A stretch of 64,000 nucleotides of DNA from Bacteroidota bacterium (GCA_016720655.1 JADKKE010000002.1:186001-250000), one strand, 5' to 3'. Shown: positions 45,909-54,731, counted from the first letter of the stretch. The notes: a model not told the origin generated them from the sequence alone. Translations and numbers: made by a program.

Positions 45909-47240
45909 TTGAAACTCCAGGTCAAACTCGCCCTTTACAATGCCATTTCAAAAGCGCTCATCATCGGTGCCTTTGGAGCTATTGTGCCTGTCATCATTCA
46001 GGGAATTGTTTACAATCATATTGACAAACGACTATCAGCACGACTGGAGAAAATGATGCGGATGGTTCAATTGGGCGGATTGAATGAAATCAGCCTCGAT
46101 CAGGATTGTAGTTTCGACAGCTACAATGTGTTCAAAGAAGAATATGTCTCCATCTCTCCGCTGGGTGGATTGCCAAAAGACTTCGGAAACCGGTCTATTG
46201 AAAACACCGAAAGACTGATCGAGAATGAAATTGTCAAACACCGTGTCCTGAGTCAGGCTTTTCTTTATGACAACCAATTGTATGAAATTGAAATCGGAGA
46301 AGGTCTGAGCACCATTGATCAATTGAACGTTACGATACGGCAGTTTACAATCCGGATTCTGCTGGCAGTAATTCTTATTTCAATTTTCCTGGACCTTGGT
46401 TTTGCACGCATCCTGCTCCTGCCATTCAATAGAATTGTAAACAAGAAACTGAAAGATGTACAACATCCTTCAACTTTTGATGCAACTCCTGTGAAAACAT
46501 CCACCTATGAGTTTGCCCAACTGGATCGTTCGATCAATGAAATGATGTTGAAGATTAAAGAAACTTTTCAAATTGAAAGAGAATTCATCACGAATGTTTC
46601 CCATGAACTCCTTACTCCTATTTCTATTTTACAAAACAGAATTGAAAATATTATCAATGAACCAGGAGTATCGAATGAAGTGCTGAGCAGGCTCGTGGAT
46701 TCACAAAAAACACTTTCCCGACTTACTCGCATTGTAAAGGCTTTGCTTTACATTTCAAAAATTGAAAACGACCAGTACAACAAAAGTGAAGAAGTATCGA
46801 TCCGGGAATTGTGCGAAGAAGTAATCGAAGAACTGGCAGAAAGAATTGAAGAGAAGTCGATAAAAATCAACACTTCATTTGAATCTGATTTTGTCTACAA
46901 ACCCTGCAACCGTTCTCTGATTCACACGATGGTTTTCAATGTGGTATCCAATGCAATAAAATACACCAAATCAGATGGTGAGATTTCATTGGATGGCAAA
47001 ATGTCGGGCGAAGCTTATCAATTGACAATTTCAGATACAGGTGTCGGGATTCCGTCGGAACATATTCCATTTATTTTTGACCGTTTCAAACGATTTCGTC
47101 CTGAAGATGGAATGAGTTATGGCCTTGGATTACCTATAGTGAAAAGTATTGCCAGTTTTCACAAGATTGGACTTCATGTTGAAAGTCAGCCGGAATCCGG
47201 GACAGATTTTCAGCTCCTTTTCCCTGCATCAGTCTCCTGA
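45909..47240 (+). CDS. Sensor histidine kinase
   Basis: Inner-membrane kinase for the adjacent OmpR-type regulator. The TTG at 45909 is used since no ATG lies near and the N-terminus MKLQVKLALYNAISKAL fits the usual short cytoplasmic tail. There are two membrane spans (about 15-36 and 147-172) around a 110-residue periplasmic sensor, then the HisKA domain (FITNVSHELLTPISIL, phosphorylated His232), N box (NVVSNAIKYT), G1 box (DTGVGIP) and G2 box (YGLGLPIVKSI). The 443 residues are typical. The signal is unknown. Confidence 0.93.
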   Translation: MKLQVKLALYNAISKALIIGAFGAIVPVIIQGIVYNHIDKRLSARLEKMMRMVQLGGLNEISLDQDCSFDSYNVFKEEYVSISPLGGLPKDFGNRSIENTERLIENEIVKHRVLSQAFLYDNQLYEIEIGEGLSTIDQLNVTIRQFTIRILLAVILISIFLDLGFARILLLPFNRIVNKKLKDVQHPSTFDATPVKTSTYEFAQLDRSINEMMLKIKETFQIEREFITNVSHELLTPISILQNRIENIINEPGVSNEVLSRLVDSQKTLSRLTRIVKALLYISKIENDQYNKSEEVSIRELCEEVIEELAERIEEKSIKINTSFESDFVYKPCNRSLIHTMVFNVVSNAIKYTKSDGEISLDGKMSGEAYQLTISDTGVGIPSEHIPFIFDRFKRFRPEDGMSYGLGLPIVKSIASFHKIGLHVESQPESGTDFQLLFPASVS

Positions 47241-47300
47241 CAACCCTTCACTCTTCCTTCACTCAAAGTCTTGCACTTTTGTGCCCGATTAATGGGTTTA

Positions 47301-47519
47301 ATGAAAAGATATTTCGCTGTTGCTATTGTTCTACTTCTCTGCAGCAATGCCGGATTTGCTCAAATTCTGGCATCTCAAAAAGTCCTGAATGGGCCGGCAG
47401 CAAAGTCAGTATCGACATTAAACCCTGTGAAAAAGGGTTCATTGATCCGGAAAGTCAATTGCCAAAAGAAAAAAACAGTTCATATTCAAAAGACCATAGT
47501 TTCAAAAGACCATAAATAA
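47301..47519 (+). CDS. Small basic secreted protein
   Basis: A 72-residue frame. The ATG at 47301 gives a signal peptide (MKRYFAVAI... to GFAQ); an upstream frame to 47271 would add a poor start. The mature part is Lys/Arg/Gln/Ser-rich with KKGSLIRKVNCQKKKTVHIQK, so it would be highly basic. It is 60 bases downstream of the histidine kinase gene on the same strand, with a weak -7-like CACTTTTG at 47274-47281, and ends in a clear terminator. The function is unknown; a role as target of the two-component system is inferred from position. Confidence 0.65.
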   Translation: MKRYFAVAIVLLLCSNAGFAQILASQKVLNGPAAKSVSTLNPVKKGSLIRKVNCQKKKTVHIQKTIVSKDHK

Positions 47520-47550
47520 TAAAAATCGTGTTTTGCGTTGATTAGTACAA

Positions 47551-47583
47551 AAAGCCATCGGTCTTTTTTCCGATGGTTTTTTG
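47551..47583 (+). terminator. Rho-independent terminator after the small basic protein gene
   Basis: A 7-bp stem (CCATCGG at 47555-47561, CCGATGG at 47570-47576) with an eight-base loop is followed by a T run. It closes the two-component cluster and lies 30 bases after the stop. Confidence 0.85.
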
Positions 47584-47651
47584 TTGGGAGAGAAAGTCTG
47601 GTTATCATGTTAAACTGTGAATAAAACCCATTTTCCTTGTTTGAGAAGAGA

Positions 47652-47681
47652 TTTGTAAATAAAAAGATTATTTTATATTTG
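47652..47681 (+). promoter_or_regulatory. Consensus Bacteroidota promoter before the PhyH gene
   Basis: TTTG at 47652-47655 and TATATTTG at 47674-47681 are separated by exactly 18 bases, matching the TTTG-N18-TAnnTTTG consensus without mismatch. The leader to the ATG at 47792 would be about 105 bases. Confidence 0.7.
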
Positions 47682-47791
47682 TCGTTCAAAATTTACTGGA
47701 AACACAATTCAGATTTCACATCATCATTCAATTAAGCCAACGCATTGGTTTGATTTCCAATGTTGTTACCTTTTTATCAAATAGCTGAATA

Positions 47792-48601
47792 ATGAGTAAA
47801 GTCCAATACCCTAAGTTCACGCTGGGCCAAAAACTCACCGAGGAACAAATTTCTTTCTTTGATAAGAACGGCTTTATCCATTTTCAGGGTGTTGCCAGCC
47901 CTGAAGAAATTCGTGCAATCCTTAATTCTACCGAAGCGATTCAGGAAAAATGGATATGCGACGATTTAAAGATCGTAAATGGAGTTCCTATCAAATTCGG
48001 AGTCGATGAAAATGGTAAAAAAATTGTTCATCGTTTCCCTTTTACTTCACAATTTAGTGAACCTGTTCACAATTTCGTGAATAGTGATCGTGTGAAATGT
48101 CTTACGGTGCTTTTACCCCCGGGCTCCCGAATTGCTGAAAACGAAAAAGATGGTGTCGTATTCAATCATTATGTGAATACTCCAACCAGTAACTTTCGTC
48201 AAATGGGTTGGCATACAGACAGCATGCGGGATATTTTCTATGGTAAAAAAGTTCTTCCAATGTTGAATGTGGGTCTGTACTTCGATGACTCATCTTCTGA
48301 TAAAGGCGGACTACGAATCATTCCCGGAACGCACAAACAAAATATGTTCAGTATGTTGTTCAAGAAAGCCTATTTCATGAACAACGATGAAGATAAACAC
48401 GAAATGCTTGTGGATGCCAAGGCCGGTGATATGGTCGTGCATGATGGTCGAATCTGGCATCGTGTCGCTATGTCGCCAAAGTATGGAGCTGCAAGCCGTA
48501 GACGTGTGATGTATACACCAGTAATTCTTGGTAAATACATGCCAAAGAGTGATGATAGCGCTACTCCATTTTATCACCATTTCCAAAAACTGGTGAAATA
48601 A
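47792..48601 (+). CDS. Phytanoyl-CoA dioxygenase family protein (Fe(II)/2-oxoglutarate-dependent)
   Basis: Cytoplasmic non-heme iron dioxygenase. The iron triad is visible: His141 and Asp143 (GWHTDS) and His223 (IWHRV), with a 2-oxoglutarate-binding Arg in SRRRVMYT near residue 237. The N-terminal segment (TEEQISFFDKNGFIHFQGVASPEEI) is typical of PhyH proteins. Length is 269 residues. It has its own consensus promoter and terminator. The substrate is unknown, since the family also covers halogenases and hydroxylases of small molecules; the adjacent SDR gene may act in the same pathway. Confidence 0.9.
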   Translation: MSKVQYPKFTLGQKLTEEQISFFDKNGFIHFQGVASPEEIRAILNSTEAIQEKWICDDLKIVNGVPIKFGVDENGKKIVHRFPFTSQFSEPVHNFVNSDRVKCLTVLLPPGSRIAENEKDGVVFNHYVNTPTSNFRQMGWHTDSMRDIFYGKKVLPMLNVGLYFDDSSSDKGGLRIIPGTHKQNMFSMLFKKAYFMNNDEDKHEMLVDAKAGDMVVHDGRIWHRVAMSPKYGAASRRRVMYTPVILGKYMPKSDDSATPFYHHFQKLVK

Positions 48602-48617
48602 ACAGAATTCACCCACA

Positions 48618-48654
48618 AAAAATGGAATCAGGTAATACTCTGATTCCATTTTTC
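48618..48654 (+). terminator. Rho-independent terminator after the PhyH gene
   Basis: A perfect 11-bp stem (AATGGAATCAG at 48621-48631, CTGATTCCATT at 48640-48650) with an eight-base loop is followed by five T in all. It separates the PhyH gene from the SDR gene, so the latter needs its own promoter or read-through. Confidence 0.85.
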
Positions 48655-48678
48655 GTTTTATACCATTAATTAAATAGT

Positions 48679-49455
48679 ATGGGATATGCTCTCGTAACCG
48701 GTGCCAGTAAAGGAATCGGGAAAGCCATTGCAACCCGGCTGGCGAAGCAGGGATATGATCTGCTGCTTATTGCGCGATCAGAGAACCTTTTGGGAGATCT
48801 TTCAAAGGAATTACAAGAAAAATACAAAGTAAAAATTCTAATCATTGGTGTGGATCTTTCAACGGATGGTGCAGTGGATCAGATCTCAAGAAAAATTGAA
48901 TCAGAACAATTGCCTATCCAGATATTGGTGAATAATGCAGGCTACGGATTATGGGGTCGGTTCGATACACTAACTTTATCTGAACAGGAGGCCATGATGC
49001 GAATCAATACCTTTACAATGGTACGCCTCACCTACCATGTTCTCCCTTACCTGAAAAAACAACCCGCTTCCTACATACTCAATGTTTCCAGTACTGCAGC
49101 TTACCAGGCTGTTCCAACACTTGCAGTGTATGCTGCGAGTAAAGCTTTTGTTCTACATTTTACGCGAGGATTAAGATATGAATTGAAGGACTCAGGTGTT
49201 TCTGTAACATGCCTGAGTCCGGGTCCTACAGACACGAATTTTATGAATGCAGCCGGGATGCATACAGAAAAAATGATTCAGCGCGCAGCAAAGTTCAATA
49301 TGACTCCGGATAAAGTCGCAAGCATTGCTTTGAAAGCAATGTTTAAAGGAAAAAGTGAAATCGTTCCCGGGTTCATCAACAGGATCAGCACCTGGCTTAC
49401 TTCTTTTGCTCCAAAATCATTGACAGAAAAAATCGCTGCAGGGTTGTATGATTGA
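48679..49455 (+). CDS. Short-chain dehydrogenase/reductase
   Basis: NAD(P)-dependent oxidoreductase of the classical SDR family. The cofactor motif TGASKGIGKAIA (about 7-18), the NNAGYGLWG motif (about 87-95), a catalytic Ser in LNVSSTAAY and the YAASK Tyr/Lys pair are present. The C-terminal part (PTDTNFMNAAGMHTEKMIQRAAKFNMTPDKVA) matches DltE/YqjQ-like SDRs, which often act on ketones or lipid-derived substrates. Length is 258 residues. It ends at a period-7 repeat that separates it from the convergent nth gene. Confidence 0.9.
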   Translation: MGYALVTGASKGIGKAIATRLAKQGYDLLLIARSENLLGDLSKELQEKYKVKILIIGVDLSTDGAVDQISRKIESEQLPIQILVNNAGYGLWGRFDTLTLSEQEAMMRINTFTMVRLTYHVLPYLKKQPASYILNVSSTAAYQAVPTLAVYAASKAFVLHFTRGLRYELKDSGVSVTCLSPGPTDTNFMNAAGMHTEKMIQRAAKFNMTPDKVASIALKAMFKGKSEIVPGFINRISTWLTSFAPKSLTEKIAAGLYD

Positions 49456-49542
49456 GATTGTTGATTGTTGATTGTTGATTTGGGCAACGGTTCTCAACTA
49501 CTATTCTCTATTCTCTAATTTCTATTTTCTATTTTCTATTCC
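49452..49542. repeat. Two period-7 arrays between the convergent SDR and nth genes
   Basis: GATTGTT units at about 49452-49480 overlap the SDR stop, and CTATTCT / CTATTTT units at 49500-49542 run into the nth stop. The arrays have different sequences but the same period of seven. The right array extends into the 3' end of nth. Confidence 0.85.
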
Positions 49543-50187
49543 CCCTTTTTGAATTTTATCATGCCAATACTTACAATACTCCCTAATCCCACATTCTAAG
49601 CATCGAGGATTTCTTGCGGTACATGTGTATCTACCGTGAAGGATCAACCAATGGTGTGCCTTTGAAATTAAATGTTCAGGGATAAATTTCACAAGTTGTT
49701 TTTCTGTTTGCAAAGGATTTTTTGCCCCTGAGGTCAAGCCGATTCTTGCGGATACTCTGAATACATGAGTATCGACTGCCATAGCCGGCATGTTGTAGAC
49801 AACGGAAGCAATAACATTGGCAGTTTTTCGACCAACACCCGGCAATCTCTGGAGTTCATCGATATCGGAAGGCACTATGTTATTAAACTCCTCTACCAGA
49901 ACTTTTGCCATTCCAACCAGATGCTTTGCTTTGTTGTTTGGATAACTGATACTGCGAATGTAAGGGAACACTTCCTCAGGACTGGAAGCGGCCAACACCT
50001 CTGACGTAGGAAAAGCAGCAAAGAAAGCCGGAGTAGTGAGGTTCACGCGCTTGTCAGTACATTGAGCCGAGAGAATTACCGCAACCAGCAATTCATATGG
50101 ACTTCCATATTCAAGTTCTGTCTCAGCAATTGGCCGTTCCGTTTGAAAATAATGAATTACTTTTTCGAAACGTTCTTTTTTGGTCAT
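49522..50187 (-). CDS. nth: Endonuclease III (DNA glycosylase / AP lyase)
   Basis: Base-excision repair enzyme for oxidised pyrimidines. The ATG at 50187 is used; the preceding GTG would add one residue. The HhH motif and catalytic Lys are in LPGVGRKTANVIASVVYN, the catalytic Asp in AVDTHVFRVSARIGL, and a [4Fe-4S] cluster is bound by a C-x6-C-x2-C-x5-C pattern at the end (CTARNPRCLECGIREYC). The 221 residues are normal. A perfect -7 box sits five bases before the ATG. Confidence 0.95.
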   Translation of the reverse strand: MTKKERFEKVIHYFQTERPIAETELEYGSPYELLVAVILSAQCTDKRVNLTTPAFFAAFPTSEVLAASSPEEVFPYIRSISYPNNKAKHLVGMAKVLVEEFNNIVPSDIDELQRLPGVGRKTANVIASVVYNMPAMAVDTHVFRVSARIGLTSGAKNPLQTEKQLVKFIPEHLISKAHHWLILHGRYTCTARNPRCLECGIREYCKYWHDKIQKGGIENRK

Positions 50188-50192
50188 CACCG

Positions 50193-50200
50193 CAAAGATA
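50193..50200 (-). promoter_or_regulatory. -7 element directly before nth
   Basis: On the minus strand it reads TATCTTTG, an exact TAnnTTTG match, five bases before the ATG. The same distance is seen for the BatA-like gene at 33683-33690, so both transcripts would have almost no leader. No TTTG lies at N18. Confidence 0.4.
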
Positions 50201-50363
50201 AAATTGATTCATTCACCATGCGGATCAAATTATTCACCCAGAAGGAAGAGGAATCCATCGAATAAAATTGGTTTCTGCAAGGCCCTGAATTAGTTTGTAT
50301 CAAAATTCAAAACTATTCGCCTATGGTGCATTGAAAAAAACGAAAAGGTTAGAGAGAACAAAT

Positions 50364-50402
50364 AAAAAAACAGCGGAAATAAAATTCCCGCTGTTTTTTT
50401 TT
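50364..50402. terminator. Bidirectional terminator next to the ECF operon
   Basis: A7-CAGCGG at 50364-50376 and CCGCTG-T9 at 50388-50402 form a stem extended by an A/T run on both sides, with an eleven-base loop. Read leftwards it ends the sigma factor operon (50414-51287). The spacer to nth (50187) contains no gene. Confidence 0.85.
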
Positions 50403-50413
50403 GTGTCGTTTGT

Positions 50414-50623
50414 TCAGGCGTGTAAAAGGATGTTACGAATGGCTTCTTCCGAAGGAGCAGGACATACAACATCCAACGTTTCAGTAATCCTTACAATTTC
50501 CTGATAGTCGTTACTTAAGAGCGGATCGCCATCAATGGCACGCTGGATGCGATCACTATCCAGCAATTTGGTTTCATTGTAAACATAGAGCAAAAGATCT
50601 TTTTGAGTAGTAGTTTTTATCAT
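50414..50623 (-). CDS. Small conserved-looking protein co-oriented with the ECF sigma factor
   Basis: A 69-residue acidic protein with no signal or membrane span: LLLYVYNETKLLDSDRIQRAIDGDPLLSNDYQEIVRITETLD, ending CPAPSEEAIRNILLHA. The pattern resembles small proteins encoded after ECF sigma genes in Bacteroidota, whose N-terminal half looks like the start of an anti-sigma zinc-finger protein, but no zinc ligand set is visible. It begins 77 bases downstream of the sigma factor on the same strand and is followed by a strong terminator. A regulatory partner role is inferred. Confidence 0.65.
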   Translation of the reverse strand: MIKTTTQKDLLLYVYNETKLLDSDRIQRAIDGDPLLSNDYQEIVRITETLDVVCPAPSEEAIRNILLHA

Positions 50624-50699
50624 GCAATTAAATTTAAGATGTAGATTTATAAGCCTATAACGATGTCAAGACTGGAAATATTTTGAGGAAATGATAAAA

Positions 50700-51287
50700 T
50701 CATTCCCTCAAATTGATGTCTTGTTTTTGAACCATTTCGCGCATTTTCAAAATCGCATAATGCATACGTCCAAGGGCAGTGTTTATATTGATTTCCAACA
50801 TGTTAGATATTTCTTTGAACGATAATCCTGCATAATGGCGTAAAATCACCACTTCTCGCTGTTCAAATGGCAATTGGTCAAGTAAAGCTCGCACCTGAGT
50901 GATCTTTTCATCATAAATCATTTGCTCGGCTGCATTGCGACCTTTTTGCGGCAACACATCAAAAACTGAATACTCATCAGAATCGTGTTGAAGCGGCATA
51001 AGCTTGTCTTTCCTGAAATGGTCAATGACCAGGTTGTGTGCAATACGCAATGCCCAGGGAAGAAATTTACCCTGCTCACTGTAATGCTTGTTTTTTAAAC
51101 TTGTCAGAATTTTAATGAAAGTATCCTGGAACAAATCCTCAGCGAGTTCCCGGTTACGAACAAGAAAATAAATCGTCGAATAAATTCGCTGTTTGTAACG
51201 AGATACGAGTTCGGAAATTGCGAGTTGATCGCCTTTTTGATAAAGATGCACAAGATCTTTATCATCCATCAGATGAAGGTTTGCCAT
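50700..51287 (-). CDS. ECF-type RNA polymerase sigma factor
   Basis: A 195-residue sigma factor. Region 2 (LVSRYKQRIYSTIYFLVRNRELAEDLFQDTFIKILTSL) and the -10-recognition helix are followed by region 4 (LPFEQREVVILRHYAGLSFKEISNMLEININTALGRMHYAILKMRE). It directs RNA polymerase to a regulon; the target promoters cannot be seen from this window. It is divergent from uvrA, with 443 bases between, and a small acidic protein gene follows it. Confidence 0.92.
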   Translation of the reverse strand: MANLHLMDDKDLVHLYQKGDQLAISELVSRYKQRIYSTIYFLVRNRELAEDLFQDTFIKILTSLKNKHYSEQGKFLPWALRIAHNLVIDHFRKDKLMPLQHDSDEYSVFDVLPQKGRNAAEQMIYDEKITQVRALLDQLPFEQREVVILRHYAGLSFKEISNMLEININTALGRMHYAILKMREMVQKQDINLRE

Positions 51288-51705
51288 AGTTGTTTTCTGC
51301 TTTAATGAGTAAGTAAAAAATTAAAGTAGATTTTTTTCTATGGAGGTCCTTCTTTTAGTAATTGTGAATTTATTAAATAGCTTTTACCTTGAAAAACTCT
51401 GATGGTTTCATTTAAGGTTTATCAAATATAACACATCCTTTGTACGAAAACAAACAATTCTTCGGAAAAATCCAACAATTTATGAGAATTGACGATTTTG
51501 AATCAAAAAAAGCAGGAATAAACAGTTTGTGCTTCACTTCCAATTGAGCAAATGGACGGAACTCCGAACGATATGATATTTACCTGCTTTCTATTGAATT
51601 ACAATCAAGCTTTTTCGTATAAATTTAATTGCATTTCGGAACCGAACTTTTCATCAGGAACAATAGTGAGAACAATCTTACGAAGCATCCAGCCCTTCAT
51701 TTTGC

Positions 51706-51713
51706 TATCTTTG
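51706..51713 (+). promoter_or_regulatory. -7 promoter element before uvrA
   Basis: TATCTTTG is an exact TAnnTTTG match 16 bases before the uvrA ATG. No -33 TTTG is seen at N18. The rest of the 443-base sigma-uvrA gap is AT-rich; I see no other structure in it. Confidence 0.45.
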
Positions 51714-51729
51714 CATTTCAGGAAAATTT

Positions 51730-54669
51730 ATGGCAGGAGTAGATAAATTAGACCCAAAAAAATTCATCATTATTAAAGGGGCACGGGTTCACAACCTTAA
51801 GAATATTGATGTAGCAATTCCACGAAATAAATTTGTAGTCATTACCGGTCTGTCTGGTTCCGGAAAATCATCACTTGCATTCGATACTTTGTATGCCGAA
51901 GGACAGAGGCGGTATGTCGAAAGTTTGAGCTCCTATGCGCGTCAGTTTATAGGACGAATGGACAAACCGGATGTCGATTACATTAAGGGTATCTCTCCCG
52001 CGGTTGCTATCGAACAAAAGGTGAATTCACGCAACCCTCGTTCAACGGTTGGTACATCTACAGAAATCTACGATTATCTCAAGCTTCTTTTTGCACGCAT
52101 CGGTAAAACCTATTCGCCTGTTTCCGGAAATGAAGTGCATCGACATAGTGTAGACGATGTTGTCAATTCATTGCAAGCTTTTCCTGTCGGAACAAAAGTT
52201 TTATTGTATGCCCCACTCTATTTGCATCCCGGTCGTACTCTGGAAGAAGAATTGAACATTCTTCTTCAAAAAGGATTTATCCGTGTTCGCATTGTAGAAA
52301 AGGTTTACAAGATTGAAGAGCTTCTGGATCCGGCACAGGCGGAGTTGCTCCGTTCGCTCGGCGATTCATTTGGAATAAATAGTAGTTCTGTTAAAACCAC
52401 AAAGAAAAAAAAGGCTCCGGTTCCGGATATAGAAACGAAGCCAACAGTACAACAGCAAAAGGTTCTTCAAATTGTTGTTGATCGCTTTACCATTAATCCG
52501 GCAGACGAAGGAAATATTTCCCGAATATCAGATTCTGTACAAACGGCATTTTTTGAAGGGCATGGAGAATGTATGACAGAAATTCAACAGTCGACCGGCA
52601 ATCAGATTCTTGATTTTTCAAATCGTTTTGAGCTCGATGGAATTACTTTTGAAGAACCAAGCACTCAACTTTTTAGTTTTAATAATCCCTATGGTGCATG
52701 CAAACGGTGCGAAGGTTTTGGATCGATTATCGGGATTGACGATGATCTTGTGATGCCGGATAAAAGTTTGTCGGTGTATGAAGGTGCAATTGTTTGCTGG
52801 CGTGGAGAAAAAATGAAAGAATGGAATGATCACCTCATTAAAAGTTCTTACAAATTTGATTTCCCTATTCACCGTCCGGTTTTTGAACTCACTTCTGATC
52901 AGCGGCAAATGCTGTGGACCGGCAACACCCATTTTCAGGGTATAAATTCCTTTTTTCAATGGGTGGAATCACAAGCATACAAAATTCAATACAGAGTAAT
53001 GTTGTCGCGTTACCGCGGACGTACCATTTGTCCGGAATGCCGTGGAACAAGGCTACGCAAGGATGCAGCCTATGTTCTCATCAATAAAAAATCAATTACA
53101 GATATTGTGTTGATGCCTGTTCAGACGAGCTTGCATTTTTTCAAAGAAATCGAACTGAGTGCATATCAGACAAAAGTTGCAAAAAGAATTCTTGTGGAAA
53201 TCACCAGCAGGCTGCAATTTCTAAGTGATGTTGGATTGGGTTATCTTACTCTGAACAGACTTTCAAATTCACTTTCAGGAGGAGAATCACAACGCATTAA
53301 CCTGGCTACCTCGCTTGGCAGTAGTCTTGTTGGCTCCATGTACATTCTCGATGAACCCAGTATTGGACTGCATCCCCGGGATACCGACAGGCTCATTAAA
53401 GTCTTGAAATCTTTACGTGATGTTGGCAACACTTTGATAATTGTTGAACATGACGAAGAAATTATGAAAGCCTCCGATGAGCTGATTGATATTGGTCCGG
53501 ATGCAGGTAGAAATGGTGGAGAACTGATGTTTCAGGGAACTTACGAACAGATTCTGAAGGATGATAAAAGTTACACAGGTAAATACCTCAGTGGAAAAGA
53601 CAGTATTCCGCTACCCTACCGTCGGAGGAGTTGGAACAGTTTTGTAAAAATAGAAGGTGCCCGGGAGAACAACCTGAAAAATCTTTCTGTTAAATTCCCT
53701 CTCGGAGTCATGACAGTCGTGACCGGTGTGAGTGGCTCCGGTAAAACCAGTCTGGTGAAGAAGGTTCTTTTCCCTGCTTTGAAAAAAATTCATGGAGGCT
53801 TTGGAGAGCAAAGTGGAATATTTGATAAAGTTAGTGGCGACTATTCCAAACTTACTTCCATTGAATTTGTTGATCAGAATCCGATTGGTAAATCTTCCCG
53901 TTCAAATCCGGTAACATATATCAAAGCCTACGATGAGATCAGAGCTTTGTATTCTGATTTGCCCATCTCCAGAACACGAAAATACAAACCCTCCCATTTT
54001 AGTTTTAATGTTGAAGGCGGTCGTTGTGAGGTTTGTGAGGGAGAAGGCGAAGTGACCATTGAGATGCAGTTCATGGCCGACATCCATTTGCTTTGCGAAA
54101 ATTGCCATGGTAAAAGATTCAAGCAGGAGATTCTCGATATCGAATACAAGAGTAAAAACATCTCTGACATTCTCGAAATGACAGTTGATGAAGCCATAGA
54201 ATTTTTCAGTGCTCCGATTAAATCAGCCGGTAATGATCACAAAATCGCCACCAAATTGAAGCCATTAGCCGATGTTGGTTTGGGCTATATACGCCTGGGG
54301 CAATCGTCCAGCACACTTTCCGGTGGAGAAGCTCAACGGATTAAGCTCGCTTCATTCCTGGGTAAAGGACAGGCCCATGATCATGACTTATTCATTTTTG
54401 ACGAGCCCACAACCGGACTCCATTTTCATGATATCAAAAAGCTTTTGAAAGCATTTGATATGCTGATCGAGCAAGGTAATTCAGTACTGATCATAGAGCA
54501 CAACCCGGATGTGATAAAATGTGCAGACTGGGTTATAGATCTGGGACCCGAGGGAGGAGATTCAGGGGGCCATATCTTGTTCGAAGGCACGCCCGATGAT
54601 CTACCGGCTTGCGATGCTTCTTTTACCGGACAATTCATCAAAGGTAAGCTCGGCCTTATCAGTCAGTGA
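51730..54669 (+). CDS. uvrA: Excinuclease ABC subunit A
   Basis: Damage-recognition ATPase of nucleotide-excision repair. The 979 residues hold two ABC modules: Walker A GLSGSGKSS (about 41-49) with signature LSGGESQRINLA, and Walker A GVSGSGKTS with signature LSGGEAQRIKLA. The large zinc finger is intact (CEVCEGEGEV ... CENCHGKRFKQE). The first zinc site is degenerate: the usual FxCPxCG reads FELDGITFEEP while the second half (ACKRCEG) remains. A Lys/Pro-rich insert (TTKKKKAPVPD) sits near residue 220. This pattern is seen in one of two UvrA copies in Bacteroidota. Confidence 0.93.
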   Translation: MAGVDKLDPKKFIIIKGARVHNLKNIDVAIPRNKFVVITGLSGSGKSSLAFDTLYAEGQRRYVESLSSYARQFIGRMDKPDVDYIKGISPAVAIEQKVNSRNPRSTVGTSTEIYDYLKLLFARIGKTYSPVSGNEVHRHSVDDVVNSLQAFPVGTKVLLYAPLYLHPGRTLEEELNILLQKGFIRVRIVEKVYKIEELLDPAQAELLRSLGDSFGINSSSVKTTKKKKAPVPDIETKPTVQQQKVLQIVVDRFTINPADEGNISRISDSVQTAFFEGHGECMTEIQQSTGNQILDFSNRFELDGITFEEPSTQLFSFNNPYGACKRCEGFGSIIGIDDDLVMPDKSLSVYEGAIVCWRGEKMKEWNDHLIKSSYKFDFPIHRPVFELTSDQRQMLWTGNTHFQGINSFFQWVESQAYKIQYRVMLSRYRGRTICPECRGTRLRKDAAYVLINKKSITDIVLMPVQTSLHFFKEIELSAYQTKVAKRILVEITSRLQFLSDVGLGYLTLNRLSNSLSGGESQRINLATSLGSSLVGSMYILDEPSIGLHPRDTDRLIKVLKSLRDVGNTLIIVEHDEEIMKASDELIDIGPDAGRNGGELMFQGTYEQILKDDKSYTGKYLSGKDSIPLPYRRRSWNSFVKIEGARENNLKNLSVKFPLGVMTVVTGVSGSGKTSLVKKVLFPALKKIHGGFGEQSGIFDKVSGDYSKLTSIEFVDQNPIGKSSRSNPVTYIKAYDEIRALYSDLPISRTRKYKPSHFSFNVEGGRCEVCEGEGEVTIEMQFMADIHLLCENCHGKRFKQEILDIEYKSKNISDILEMTVDEAIEFFSAPIKSAGNDHKIATKLKPLADVGLGYIRLGQSSSTLSGGEAQRIKLASFLGKGQAHDHDLFIFDEPTTGLHFHDIKKLLKAFDMLIEQGNSVLIIEHNPDVIKCADWVIDLGPEGGDSGGHILFEGTPDDLPACDASFTGQFIKGKLGLISQ

Positions 54670-54684
54670 AACGCATTTATCTCT

Positions 54685-54731
54685 GATTTCAAGCCTGAAA
54701 TCATAAGCTTTTGACACTGAACTCAAAAGCT
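54685..54731. other. Two tandem hairpins downstream of uvrA
   Basis: GATTTCA/TGAAATC (54685-54702, four-base loop) and AGCTTTTGA/TCAAAAGCT (54706-54731, eight-base loop) are perfect stems placed 16 bases after the uvrA stop. Neither is followed by a T run, so they are not classical terminators but may protect or end the transcript. Confidence 0.5.

Noticed and set aside
51552..51746. A 64-residue frame before uvrA
   Set aside because: It overlaps the uvrA promoter and start, has no homology, and its residues look random.
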